The notes beneath the pieces were generated by a model. The model did not search any database. It was not told the origin of the DNA and saw nothing but the letters and a program-made list of their open reading frames with translations. The translations under genes were made by a program, and so were the position numbers. From Oligella sp050920755 (lineage in GTDB: Bacteria; Pseudomonadota; Gammaproteobacteria; Burkholderiales; Burkholderiaceae_B), in contig NZ_CP158480.1 in the NCBI RefSeq assembly GCF_050920755.1, positions 930,001 through 994,000 on the forward strand: a stretch of DNA of 64,000 nucleotides, written 5' to 3'. Shown one piece after another: positions 45,565-53,583 of this stretch (positions are counted from its first letter, which is position 1; each line of letters opens with the position of its first letter).

Positions 45565-46473
45565 TTATTTTGCCTCCACGGGAGCTGATTGTTTAAGCAT
45601 CGGGAAGCCTAGTTTTTCTCTGGATTCGTAATAACAATGGGCGACACCGCGAGAGAGATTGCGAATGCGTGCAATATAGGTTGCACGCTCGGTCACGCTG
45701 ATTGCTCCGCGCGCATCTAACAGATTAAATAAATGAGCCGCTTTAAGCACTTGTTCATAAGCCGGTAGCGCTAACTGCAGTTCAACTAAACGTTGAGCGT
45801 TTTTTTCATGGTCATTAAAATGACGGAATAGCGTCTCAACATCGGCGTATTCGAAGTTGTACTTAGATTGCTCGACTTCATTTTGATGGAAGACGTCACG
45901 GTAATAAACAGGGTTACCCGCTAAATCCGTCGTCCACACCAAATCGTAAACACTTTCGACATTTTGCAAATACATTGCTAAACGCTCAATACCGTAGGTG
46001 ATCTCACCGGTCGTGGCAGAACAGTCCAAACCGCCGACCTGTTGGAAATAGGTAAATTGAGTCACCTCCATGCCGTTTAACCAGATCTCCCAGCCTAGAC
46101 CCCAAGCTCCAAGGGTGGGGTTTTCCCAGTCATCCTCAACAAAGCGAATATCATGCTCCTCAGGATTGATACCTAAAGCTCTAAGCGAGTTTAAATAGAG
46201 ATCAATGATATTGCCGGGTGCCGGCTTTAATACGACCTGATACTGATAGTAATGCTGCAGACGGTTTGGGTTCTCACCGTAACGACCGTCATTAGGACGT
46301 CTGGATGGCTGCACATAAGCAGCATACCAAGGCTCCGGACCGATGGCTCTTAAGAAAGTGGCGGTATGTGAGGTACCGGCACCCACTTCCATATCAAAAG
46401 GCTGTAAGAGGGTGCATCCCTGCGCACCCCAATAATTTTCTAATGTAAGAATAATTTGCTGAAAGCTAAGCAT
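45565..46473 (-). CDS. glyQ: Glycyl-tRNA synthetase alpha subunit
   Basis: Catalytic subunit of the alpha2-beta2 glycyl-tRNA synthetase, forming glycyl-adenylate. The 302-residue class II protein shows QQIILTLENYWGAQGC at the start, the motif region EVGAGTSHTATFLRAIGPEPW, and WEIWLNGMEVTQFTYFQQVGG. Length is standard. It heads the leftward run glyQ-glyS-gmhB-plsC and is divergent from the crotonase gene, with a 213-base gap for both promoters. Confidence 0.97.
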   Translation of the reverse strand: MLSFQQIILTLENYWGAQGCTLLQPFDMEVGAGTSHTATFLRAIGPEPWYAAYVQPSRRPNDGRYGENPNRLQHYYQYQVVLKPAPGNIIDLYLNSLRALGINPEEHDIRFVEDDWENPTLGAWGLGWEIWLNGMEVTQFTYFQQVGGLDCSATTGEITYGIERLAMYLQNVESVYDLVWTTDLAGNPVYYRDVFHQNEVEQSKYNFEYADVETLFRHFNDHEKNAQRLVELQLALPAYEQVLKAAHLFNLLDARGAISVTERATYIARIRNLSRGVAHCYYESREKLGFPMLKQSAPVEAK

Positions 46474-46686
46474 GCTATGACATTTACCAAAAATTTAATT
46501 AACCTGTAATTTTAGGATATTTAGCTTTATAAAACATGGAATCATTGCACTCCTCGTAATTTCTCATGACTTCTAAATTAAGCATTGGACTATTTCTGTC
46601 GGAGTGTATGCTCTTCTGTTGCATAAGTATAATTAGCGGTACAATCAACAGCAATTTTTAATAATAAAATCACTCTAGGAGATACT

Positions 46687-47457
46687 ATGTCAGAGGCTTT
46701 AGTTTTAACTGAAAAAGTCGGTCGTGTATTAGTTATCACGATTAACCGTCCCCAATCGCGTAACGCTTTAACTTATGACACCTCATTTGCCTTGGCTGAT
46801 GCCATTGATGAGTTGGAAAATAGTGATGATTTATCATTAGGCATTTTGCGTGGTCAGGGTGAGCATTTTTGCGCCGGGATGGATTTAAAGGAATTTGCCA
46901 AAACGCAGCGCCGTGCGGTCGTACCGGGTCGCGGTTTGGGTGGTCTTTGTGAGGCCTTACCTAAAAAGCCTTTAATTGCAGCGGTTGAAGGCTATGCCTT
47001 GGCAGGTGGTTTTGAATTATGTTTGGCGTGTGACTTAATTGTGGCATCAAATACTGCTAAATTCGGTTTGCCTGAGGCTAAGCGCGGTTTGGTGCCCGGT
47101 TCGGGCGGTATGTTGCGCTTCTCGCATCGTGTGCCTTATGCCATTGCGATGGAGTTTTTATTAACCGGTGATATGTTGAGCTCTCAGCGTGCTTATGATT
47201 TGGGTTTAGTTAATCACCTGGTAGAACCCGGGCAAGCACGGGAGGCAGCGCTTGCACTGGCGGATAAAATTGCCGCTAACGGTCCTTTAGCGCTACAAGT
47301 GATTAAGCAGGTAGTTAACGAGGCACGTACTTGGAGTGATCAGGATATGTTTGCATTGCAGCAGCCACGCATGCAGCATATTTTTACTTCCGAAGATGCT
47401 AAAGAGGGTGCCACCGCTTTTGCGGAAAAGCGTGATCCGGTTTGGAAGGGTCGCTAG
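46687..47457 (+). CDS. Enoyl-CoA hydratase/isomerase family protein
   Basis: A 256-residue crotonase-fold protein. The oxyanion-hole segments are visible: ILRGQGEHFCAGMDLKEFA near residue 57 and EGYALAGGFELCLACDL near 103. The catalytic Glu lies in GLPEAKRGLVPGSGG near 135, while the second acidic residue of true hydratases is replaced by a glycine/serine-rich turn, so the reaction may be hydration, isomerisation or another. It has its own terminator. Fatty-acid or aromatic-acid catabolism is likely. Confidence 0.88.
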   Translation: MSEALVLTEKVGRVLVITINRPQSRNALTYDTSFALADAIDELENSDDLSLGILRGQGEHFCAGMDLKEFAKTQRRAVVPGRGLGGLCEALPKKPLIAAVEGYALAGGFELCLACDLIVASNTAKFGLPEAKRGLVPGSGGMLRFSHRVPYAIAMEFLLTGDMLSSQRAYDLGLVNHLVEPGQAREAALALADKIAANGPLALQVIKQVVNEARTWSDQDMFALQQPRMQHIFTSEDAKEGATAFAEKRDPVWKGR

Positions 47458-47490
47458 GGCTTAAATAAATTTGCAGAAATATCAATAAAG

Positions 47491-47518
47491 GACTGAGTTC
47501 TAAAGCTCAGTCTTTTTT
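47491..47518 (+). terminator. Terminator after the crotonase gene
   Basis: GACTGAG (47491-47497) pairs with CTCAGTC (47506-47512) followed by six T residues, 38 bases before the fumarase start. Confidence 0.88.
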
Positions 47519-47555
47519 GAATATGTGTGGTTTTTTAAACTTAAAGGATATATCT

Positions 47556-49073
47556 ATGACAACGATTATTAAAGAGGCTGATTTAGTTCAGTCAATTGCT
47601 GATGCGGTTCAGTTTATCAGCTACTATCATCCGGCCGATTATCTGGAGCATTTGGCGCGTGCTTATGAGATGGAACAAAGTCCGGCGGCTAAAGATGCGA
47701 TTGCCCAGATTCTAACCAACTCTAAAATGTCAGCCGAGGGTCATCGTCCGATTTGTCAGGATACCGGTATTGTGAATGTTTTTCTGAAAGTCGGTATGGA
47801 TGTGAAATTCGAGTTGAGCGGCAGTCTGCAAGAGGCCTGTGATGAGGGGGTACGCCAAGGTTATTTAAATCCGGACAATAAACTGCGTGCCTCCGTACTC
47901 GATGATGCCATTTTTGAACGTAAAAATACCCGTGATAATACGCCCTGTATTCTCTCGGTTGAGCTTGTGCCCGGCGATAAGGTCGAGGTGCAAGTGGCAG
48001 CCAAGGGTGGTGGTTCAGAAAACAAAACCAAATTTGCTATGTTAAATCCGGGCGAGGATGTTGTCGAGTGGGTACTTAAAACCGTGCCGACCATGGGTGC
48101 CGGTTGGTGTCCTCCCGGTATGCTGGGTATCGGTGTTGGCGGTACTGCTGAAAAAGCGATGTTAATGGCTAAGCAAGCGTTGATGGAAGATATCGATATG
48201 TACGAGCTCTTGCAGCGCGGTCCGCAAAATAAGCTTGAAGAATTACGTATTGAGCTTTATGAAAAAGTCAATGCGCTCGGTATCGGTGCTCAGGGTTTAG
48301 GCGGTCTGACAGCGGTGTTGGATGTGAAGATTAAAAGCTTCCCGACCCATGCCGCTTCTAAACCGATTGCTATGATTCCTAACTGTGCTGCCACTCGTCA
48401 CGTTCATTTTGAATTGGATGGTAGCGGTGTTGCCGAGATGCCGGTGCCGTCACTTGACAATTGGCCGGATGTCGAGTGGGCGCCGGATTACAATAAATCC
48501 AAAGCAGTTAATTTGGATACCTTAACTCCGGAGGAAGTTGCCGGTTGGAAGCCGGGTGATACGCTCTTGTTATCAGGTAAGATGCTAACCGGTCGTGATG
48601 CTGCGCATAAGCGTATTCAACAGATGTTGGCTGCCGGTGAGAAATTACCGGTGGACTTTAAAAACCGCGTGATCTACTACGTCGGTCCTGTGGATCCGGT
48701 GCGTGATGAGGTGGTAGGTCCTGCCGGCCCGACCACATCCACCCGTATGGATGCTTTTACCGAAATGATGCTGGAGCAAGGGCTGATCGCGATGATTGGT
48801 AAAGCCGAGCGCGGTCCGGTGGCGATTGATGCGATTAAAAAGCATCAATCGGCTTATTTAATGGCTGTCGGTGGCGCTGCTTATTTGGTTTCTAAAGCCA
48901 TTCGCGGTGCCAAGGTGGTTGCTTTTGAAGATCTTGGTATGGAAGCCATTTATGAGTTTGAGGTGAAGGATATGCCGGTTACCGTGGCGGTGGATGCGAC
49001 CGGTGAATCAGTGCATGCTACCGGACCTAAGATCTGGCAGGCTAAAATTGAGGAGTTAAAAGCGGAGGCTTAA
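47556..49073 (+). CDS. fum: Class I (iron-sulfur) fumarate hydratase
   Basis: Interconverts fumarate and malate in the citric acid cycle using an oxygen-sensitive [4Fe-4S] cluster. The 505-residue protein fuses the alpha and beta domains of class I fumarases. The likely cluster ligands are Cys67 (GHRPICQDTG), Cys185 (GAGWCPPGM) and Cys277 (IPNCAATRH). C-terminal motifs VGPVDPVRDEVVGPAGPTTS and MIGKAERGP fit. I start it at the ATG at 47556 behind AAAGGA; the frame is open to 47517, but that part lies within the previous terminator. Confidence 0.94.
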   Translation: MTTIIKEADLVQSIADAVQFISYYHPADYLEHLARAYEMEQSPAAKDAIAQILTNSKMSAEGHRPICQDTGIVNVFLKVGMDVKFELSGSLQEACDEGVRQGYLNPDNKLRASVLDDAIFERKNTRDNTPCILSVELVPGDKVEVQVAAKGGGSENKTKFAMLNPGEDVVEWVLKTVPTMGAGWCPPGMLGIGVGGTAEKAMLMAKQALMEDIDMYELLQRGPQNKLEELRIELYEKVNALGIGAQGLGGLTAVLDVKIKSFPTHAASKPIAMIPNCAATRHVHFELDGSGVAEMPVPSLDNWPDVEWAPDYNKSKAVNLDTLTPEEVAGWKPGDTLLLSGKMLTGRDAAHKRIQQMLAAGEKLPVDFKNRVIYYVGPVDPVRDEVVGPAGPTTSTRMDAFTEMMLEQGLIAMIGKAERGPVAIDAIKKHQSAYLMAVGGAAYLVSKAIRGAKVVAFEDLGMEAIYEFEVKDMPVTVAVDATGESVHATGPKIWQAKIEELKAEA

Positions 49074-49125
49074 AATCTTAATTGGTGCGTAATAGCGAGA
49101 TTTTGTTTTAGGCTTTAAGCAGTTT

Positions 49126-49152
49126 GGGGTCGGGTTTATCCCGGCTCCTTTT
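49126..49152 (+). terminator. Terminator after fumarase
   Basis: GGGGTCGGG (49126-49134) pairs with CCCGGCTCC (49140-49148), using two G-U pairs, followed by four T residues. Confidence 0.65.
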
Positions 49153-49191
49153 CCTGTATTCGTCACTTTTTTCGGGACACCCGAACATTAG

Positions 49192-49359
49192 CCTCAATTA
49201 AGTTTTGACTTTGATTTCACTCGTGCCGAGGAAGATGAGCAAGCCGTCACGGTGGTCTCGTCACTGCATAACAATAAAATACACGTGATTGGCCCGGCGC
49301 TTATCTTTGGCCGTATCTATGATGCCATCGGCTTTAATCTGAACCTACCCCATTTTTAA
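49192..49359 (+). pseudogene. Remnant of an IS1634/IS4-type transposase gene
   Basis: An open stretch of 55 codons without a proper start reads FDFTRAEEDEQAVTV and then VIGPALIFGRIYDAIGFN before TAA at 49357-49359. The GPxLxFxxIxxxxG pattern resembles the N-terminal region of IS1634-group transposases. It ends 29 bases before the left end of the intact IS5-type element. With the fumarase terminator, this accounts for most of the 384 bases between the fumarase stop and the transposase start. Confidence 0.4.
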
Positions 49360-49387
49360 CACAGCTTTAAAGTAGAATATGCTCTCT

Positions 49388-49402
49388 GAGACCTTTGCAA
49401 TA
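49388..49402 (+). repeat. Left terminal inverted repeat of the IS
   Basis: GAGACCTTTGCAATA; matches the right end with a few differences. Confidence 0.85.
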
Positions 49403-49457
49403 ACCCCTCAAACTTCCTAAAATATGGCTTATTTCCTTGCTTTCTTACTTCAGTCCC

Positions 49458-50468
49458 ATGAGTAGTTTCTTTCAACAAACCGCCAAAGCCCGTATTGCCA
49501 AACACCTCGACCGTTTTCCGTTACTTAAGTTAGATCAAGTGATTGATTGGCGACCGATTGAACGCTACCTCAATTCACAAAAGCAGCGTCGATTGACGAC
49601 TCAACAAGGTCGTCCGAGTTATCCCGTGCTCGCCATGTTTAAGGCAGTCCTATTGGGTCAATGGCATAGCCTCTCCGATCCGGAGCTTGAGCATAGTTTG
49701 GTGACTCGCATTGATTTTACGATTTTTTGCGGTTTTGATGATATGGACGTTCCCGATCACAGTACCCTATGCCGTTACCGTAATTGGTTGGCTGAGGAGG
49801 GTTTATTGGATAAGCTGTTAGTGCTTATCAATCAGCAGTTAAGCGAGAAGGGTCTAAAAGTAGCCAAGGCGCAAACGGCAGTGGTTGATGCGACGATTAT
49901 TCAAACGGCAGGTCGTAAGAAAATGAAGGCAATTGAGCAGCTTGAGGACGGTGAGTATCATGAGTCTGCACCAAGCACTGATAAGGATGCACGTTGGACA
50001 AAAAAGGGGGCTGACTTCCATTTAGGCTTTAAGCTACATGCTCGTTCGGATGGTGAGGGCTATATTGAAAAGCTTAATACCACGCCCGCTAATGTGCATG
50101 AGGTTAATCAACTTGAACCGCTCGTCAATGATTTGAAACAGGGCACGAGAGTAGAAGCGGATAAGGGCTATAGCAGCGCAAAGAACCGAAAGCGATTACA
50201 AGCGCTCGGCTTAGAAGATGGCATTATGCAAAAGGCGCATCGCGGTTCAGTGTTGACACGTGAGCAGATAGAACGCAACAAGCGTTTATCTAAGACTCGC
50301 TATGTGATTGAGCAAAGTTTCGGCACGCTGCACCGTAAATTCAAACATAAGCGGGCAAGCTATTTTGGTCTCGTCAAGGTGCATGCGCAGTCGCTTTTGA
50401 AAGCGATTTGCATCAATTGTTTAAAAGCTGCCAATAAGCTTAGGATAGTTGCGCCTAATTTTGCCTAA
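49458..50468 (+). CDS. IS5-family DDE transposase
   Basis: A 336-residue transposase similar to those of Neisseria IS1106/IS1655. The N-terminal domain (MSSFFQQTAKARIAKHLDRF, then VLLGQWHSLSDPELEHSL) precedes a DDE catalytic core with the first aspartate in VVDATIIQTAG, the second in VEADKGYSS, and the glutamate in RYVIEQSFGTLHRKF. I use the ATG at 49458; the frame is open to a TTG at 49437. No frameshift or stop is visible, so it may be active. Confidence 0.93.
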   Translation: MSSFFQQTAKARIAKHLDRFPLLKLDQVIDWRPIERYLNSQKQRRLTTQQGRPSYPVLAMFKAVLLGQWHSLSDPELEHSLVTRIDFTIFCGFDDMDVPDHSTLCRYRNWLAEEGLLDKLLVLINQQLSEKGLKVAKAQTAVVDATIIQTAGRKKMKAIEQLEDGEYHESAPSTDKDARWTKKGADFHLGFKLHARSDGEGYIEKLNTTPANVHEVNQLEPLVNDLKQGTRVEADKGYSSAKNRKRLQALGLEDGIMQKAHRGSVLTREQIERNKRLSKTRYVIEQSFGTLHRKFKHKRASYFGLVKVHAQSLLKAICINCLKAANKLRIVAPNFA

Positions 50469-50600
50469 AAGGCAGAATTAGGCAGATAAATGCCAAAAAA
50501 ACAGGCATTTATCGATAAAAGCGGGGTGAAATTTGTCGAAAATTTCCTAAAAAAATCAAAAAATTTCCAAGTAGAACAGAAATCCGGTATTTAACTGCTT

Positions 50601-50615
50601 TTATGCAAAAGTCTC
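50601..50615 (-). repeat. Right terminal inverted repeat of the IS
   Basis: Read inward: GAGACTTTTGCATAA; it pairs with the left end. Confidence 0.85.
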
Positions 50616-50695
50616 AAACCATTCAAATTATTGATGGCAAGATGTACGGTTACTCTGATCCACGCAACCCAGATGGAGCAGTAATAGGTTATTAA
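50616..50695 (+). pseudogene. 3' tail of a gamma-glutamyltransferase gene, cut by the IS
   Basis: Directly after the IS right end an open frame of 26 codons reads TIQIIDGKMYGYSDPRNPDG and ends AVIGY-stop at 50693-50695. SDPRxPDG..GY is the usual C-terminus of gamma-glutamyltransferases. The rest of the gene is not on the other side of the IS, so insertion was accompanied or followed by deletion. Confidence 0.55.
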
Positions 50696-50718
50696 TTTGA
50701 TTTGATTTTAACGTTTGG

Positions 50719-50754
50719 AAATGGCTATGTTTCTGTGAGGAGCATAGCCATTTT
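50719..50754. terminator. Hairpin terminator between the GGT remnant and cdiI
   Basis: AAATGGCTATG (50719-50729) pairs perfectly with CATAGCCATTT (50743-50753), followed by T. It probably ended the lost ggt gene and can also serve the convergent cdiI. Confidence 0.8.
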
Positions 50755-50778
50755 ACTTTCTGCATGGTTAGGGAGGGT

Positions 50779-51075
50779 TTAGATCAATGCCGGATAATGT
50801 TTTTTTATCGTTGTTCGTAGTAGCGTGAAAAAATCACTCACAGAATCAATGAATATTTCGGGTGAAAACTGTGTTTCAAAAGCGCTGTCTAAGTCATTAG
50901 CAAAGTCTTTTTCAAAGCGAGATAATTCCTCTAATAATCTCTGCAAAACATGCTCATCCACTTCGGACACATAATAATCCACAGCCTCTTCCAAGTTATC
51001 GGCATCACAAATGACATACATATCTTGGTTTAGATAACCGCCCATTAACTGAAAGATCTCTTCGTATTTGTGCAT
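50779..51075 (-). CDS. cdiI: CdiI-type immunity protein
   Basis: A 98-residue acidic protein with FQLMGGYLNQDMYV at residues 8-21, a run resembling the start of CdiI immunity proteins that neutralise CdiA-CT nucleases, and a helical remainder (EEAVDYYVSEVDEHVLQRLLEEL). It starts five bases downstream of the RNase A-like toxin gene on the same strand, the standard order for toxin then immunity. Function is inferred from this pairing and the motif; no other family fits. Confidence 0.72.
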   Translation of the reverse strand: MHKYEEIFQLMGGYLNQDMYVICDADNLEEAVDYYVSEVDEHVLQRLLEELSRFEKDFANDLDSAFETQFSPEIFIDSVSDFFTLLRTTIKKHYPALI

Positions 51076-51080
51076 AGGAG

Positions 51081-51476
51081 TTACCTTATCGGATAAGCTG
51101 TTAATATGTAATACTGTTTTCCATTATAACTTTTTGGATCTAGTACCACTCTAAGCTTTGAAATCTGAACATAATTGCTAGTTCCTTTCGCAATGTATCC
51201 GCCTACCTTATACCCACCAACGGTAAATTGAATCACTAATCTTCTTTTTTCACCGGATTTTATCCACTGTTGAATATAAAACCTATTTACTCGCATCGCC
51301 TCAGAAATAGCTCGCTCAGCGACTCTCAAATTAGTAAAAGAACTGGTCGCAGGACCAACTTTCGGATCGTTGGCCAAACGGTATAAGAGATCTTTTTCAG
51401 TATGGCCAACGTGTCTACTGATCGTATGACCACCAGCTTTAGAACCCTTTACAGCCTCGTGCTCGAGCGTTTGCAC
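51081..51476 (-). CDS. Orphan CdiA-CT toxin domain, bacterial RNase A-like fold
   Basis: A 131-residue protein matching the C-terminal toxin domain of contact-dependent inhibition proteins of the RNase A-like type, which cut tRNA or RNA in the target cell. GGHTISRHVG contains catalytic candidate His22, and the end YYILTAYPIR supplies Thr126 and Tyr128, as known for CdiA-CT of Yersinia kristensenii. There is no signal peptide, filamentous haemagglutinin repeat or pretoxin region, and no cdiB. The start is GTG with AGAAGG five bases ahead; the frame stops 13 codons upstream. It is either a displaced cdiA-CT module or a stand-alone toxin. Confidence 0.8.
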   Translation of the reverse strand: MQTLEHEAVKGSKAGGHTISRHVGHTEKDLLYRLANDPKVGPATSSFTNLRVAERAISEAMRVNRFYIQQWIKSGEKRRLVIQFTVGGYKVGGYIAKGTSNYVQISKLRVVLDPKSYNGKQYYILTAYPIR

Positions 51477-51512
51477 TAAGCCTTCTAAAAATCCCGATCG
51501 ATTTTAAAACAT

Positions 51513-51539
51513 AGGATCCTAAGGTGCTGTTAGGATCCT
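51513..51539 (-). terminator. Hairpin between folK and the toxin gene
   Basis: AGGATCCTAA (51513-51522) pairs perfectly with TTAGGATCCT (51530-51539); on the minus strand it is followed by ATGTTTT. It ends the hda-HAD-pcnB-folK transcript. Confidence 0.7.
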
Positions 51540-51576
51540 CTATTTTAAAGAGTTAGGCCTTAGTTTTCACTTGCAT

Positions 51577-52074
51577 TTAATCCAACTTTTGAATCACTTG
51601 CCCTGAAGCTAATGCCGCTTCCAACAGCGCCGAAGCACGACCTTGAGCCAATTGCATATCACCACTGATTTCGATTAAGGGCATTAATACAAAACTACGC
51701 AAATGTAGACGAGGGTGGGGTACGGTTAATTCCGCACTGTCAGAACTAAAGCCTTCATACAGTAAAACATCCAGATCCAAAGTGCGCGGCGCATTTCTAT
51801 AGGCACGTTCGCGTCCAAAGGCGTTTTCAATGGCTTGTAAACCATGCAAGAGCTGCAAGGGTTCAAGCGTTGTGCTAATCTCTGCCACCGCATTAATATA
51901 GTCCGGACCGTCTGCATCCAAGGGTGGGCTGCGGTACAGTGAAGAGCGTTTAATCAGCTCAATGCCCTCTGTGGCTGCAATACTTTCTATGGCCGCTTCA
52001 AGCGTTGTGGCAGGTGAATCAAGGTTGGCTCCCAAGGCAATGTATGCCCGATGTCTGCGTGTTGAATCAGTCAT
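51577..52074 (-). CDS. folK: 6-hydroxymethyl-7,8-dihydropterin pyrophosphokinase FolK
   Basis: Transfers pyrophosphate from ATP to the pterin precursor in folate synthesis. With the ATG at 52074 the protein has 165 residues: AYIALGANLDSP at the start, RSSLYRSPP, then NAPRTLDLDVLLY and VPHPRLHLRSFVLMPL, all standard. The longer frame to 52203 lies inside pcnB and is rejected. The start overlaps the pcnB stop by eight bases, so translation is coupled. Confidence 0.95.
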   Translation of the reverse strand: MTDSTRRHRAYIALGANLDSPATTLEAAIESIAATEGIELIKRSSLYRSPPLDADGPDYINAVAEISTTLEPLQLLHGLQAIENAFGRERAYRNAPRTLDLDVLLYEGFSSDSAELTVPHPRLHLRSFVLMPLIEISGDMQLAQGRASALLEAALASGQVIQKLD

Positions 52075-53572
52075 TTCCGTGATCACCTTTAGCAGCGTCA
52101 GTCGATATCGGTTCCGTTTTAGCTGCTGAATTTTTGCGTTTGCGGGCAGCATTGTTGCGTCTACGCGGACGTCTACGACGTTTGACTCTGACCGTTTCAT
52201 CATTAGCGCCGGCGGCTCTTTGTTGGAACGATTGTTGCGGTAATTCAGTCAGCATTACTTGACGGCTCTCACTATCCGCATCGGCTAAATCCATCCACCA
52301 TTGGGCCAGTACACTGTCAAACTCACCGGCAGCCGCACGGATCTGTAAAAAATCCACCGCCGCTCGGAAGCGGGGCTGATCAAACATACGGTAAATGGCG
52401 CGCAATGAGCGCTTTTCAAAGCGTGGCTGCATAAACCAAATCTCCCGCATATCGCTGCTCTGACGGCGTTGAAGGGAGAGATGACGGGCAAAGTTTTCCA
52501 AGACCTCGTGTGCTGCCTGTATCAGAGCGGGCACTGTAGGCTCTTTATGCTCATTTCGATAGTATTGCCAGCGTTCATTGACCAGTGGCCAAAGCGCAGA
52601 AGCATATAAGAAACTGGGACTTACTGTTTTGTTGCTACGAATACGATAGTCTGTACGCTCTAGGGCAATTTGTAGGAATTTATTATGTTCCAGTTGCTGT
52701 TGCAGTAAATTAATTAAAGGCAAAATTCCGTCACTGATGCCATGCTCTGCAATTAACTTCAAGCAGAGGTTACTGTTGCCGCAACAGAGTAGCTTTAATG
52801 ATTCATCGGCGAGACGGGACTCCGGTACATTGACCAGTAACTCAGCCATCGATTTAATCGGTGCCGCTGTCGCATGTTCCAAAGTCCCGTTAAGCTTAGC
52901 TTGAAAGCGCAAAGCACGCAGTAATCGCACCGGATCCTCACGGTAGCGTGCCTCGGCATCACCGATAATACGCACAATCCGATGACGAATATCATGCAGC
53001 CCGTTATGATAGTCAATCAGCTCTTCTCGAATGGGATCGTAGTACAGGGAATTAATCGTAAAATCACGACGTTCGGCATCTTGGGCCTGATTGCCGTAGA
53101 CATTATCACTAAGTACACGGCCGAACTCATCAGTCAGCTGCTTTTGCTTAGAAGCCGCTCGATAGGTTGAAACCTCGATAATCTCGCGACCGAAGATACA
53201 ATGCACCAATCTGAAACGTCGACCGATGATCAGGGAACGACGAAATAAAGGCTTAACCTGCTCCGGTGTGGCATTGGTTGCCACATCAAAATCCTTGGGC
53301 TGTAAACCCAGCGTCAGATCGCGTACCGCACCGCCCACAATAAAGGCCTCATAGCCGGCATCCTGCAAAACCTGACAGACTTTAATCGCATTGCGTGAGA
53401 TTAAGTGATTTTGTATTTGATGCTCATCGGCACGGTAAATCACGGCTTCAGGTTTACTGCCTGAAGCAGAGGTTTTTTTGGGGCTACGGCGCTTGCTGTT
53501 TTTATCCTCAGCAGGACCACTAAATAGCTTTTTTAAAAAAGTATTGATGGAAAGTTTATGTTCTGTGCCCAT
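52067..53572 (-). CDS. pcnB: Poly(A) polymerase I PcnB
   Basis: Adds 3' poly(A) tails that promote RNA decay. The 501-residue protein has the nucleotidyltransferase motif VGGAVRDLTLGLQPKDFDVATNATP near residue 78, the RRDFTINSLYYDP segment, and EDPVRLLRALRFQAKL, which separate it from CCA-adding enzymes by its longer C-terminal. The end is extremely basic (VKRRRRPRRRNNAARKRKN), as expected for RNA binding. The gene order hda, HAD phosphatase, pcnB, folK is conserved in Burkholderiales. Confidence 0.94.
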   Translation of the reverse strand: MGTEHKLSINTFLKKLFSGPAEDKNSKRRSPKKTSASGSKPEAVIYRADEHQIQNHLISRNAIKVCQVLQDAGYEAFIVGGAVRDLTLGLQPKDFDVATNATPEQVKPLFRRSLIIGRRFRLVHCIFGREIIEVSTYRAASKQKQLTDEFGRVLSDNVYGNQAQDAERRDFTINSLYYDPIREELIDYHNGLHDIRHRIVRIIGDAEARYREDPVRLLRALRFQAKLNGTLEHATAAPIKSMAELLVNVPESRLADESLKLLCCGNSNLCLKLIAEHGISDGILPLINLLQQQLEHNKFLQIALERTDYRIRSNKTVSPSFLYASALWPLVNERWQYYRNEHKEPTVPALIQAAHEVLENFARHLSLQRRQSSDMREIWFMQPRFEKRSLRAIYRMFDQPRFRAAVDFLQIRAAAGEFDSVLAQWWMDLADADSESRQVMLTELPQQSFQQRAAGANDETVRVKRRRRPRRRNNAARKRKNSAAKTEPISTDAAKGDHGND

Positions 53573-53583
53573 AAAAATGCTTA

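Larger units (their letters stand above)
49388..50615 (+). mobile_element. Complete IS5-family insertion sequence, 1228 bp (IS1106-like)
   Basis: The ends are imperfect inverted repeats: GAGACCTTTGCAATA on the left (49388 onward) and GAGACTTTTGCATAA read inward from 50615. One intact transposase gene fills most of it. Between the transposase stop and the right end is a perfect ten-base hairpin, GATAAATGCC/GGCATTTATC (50485-50494 with 50504-50513). The flanks (CTCTCT on the left, AAACC on the right) show no target duplication, so the surrounding DNA was probably rearranged after insertion. Confidence 0.9.

Noticed and set aside
52075..52203. N-terminal extension of folK
   Set aside because: It lies within the basic C-terminal coding part of pcnB; the start at 52074 gives the standard FolK N-terminus.
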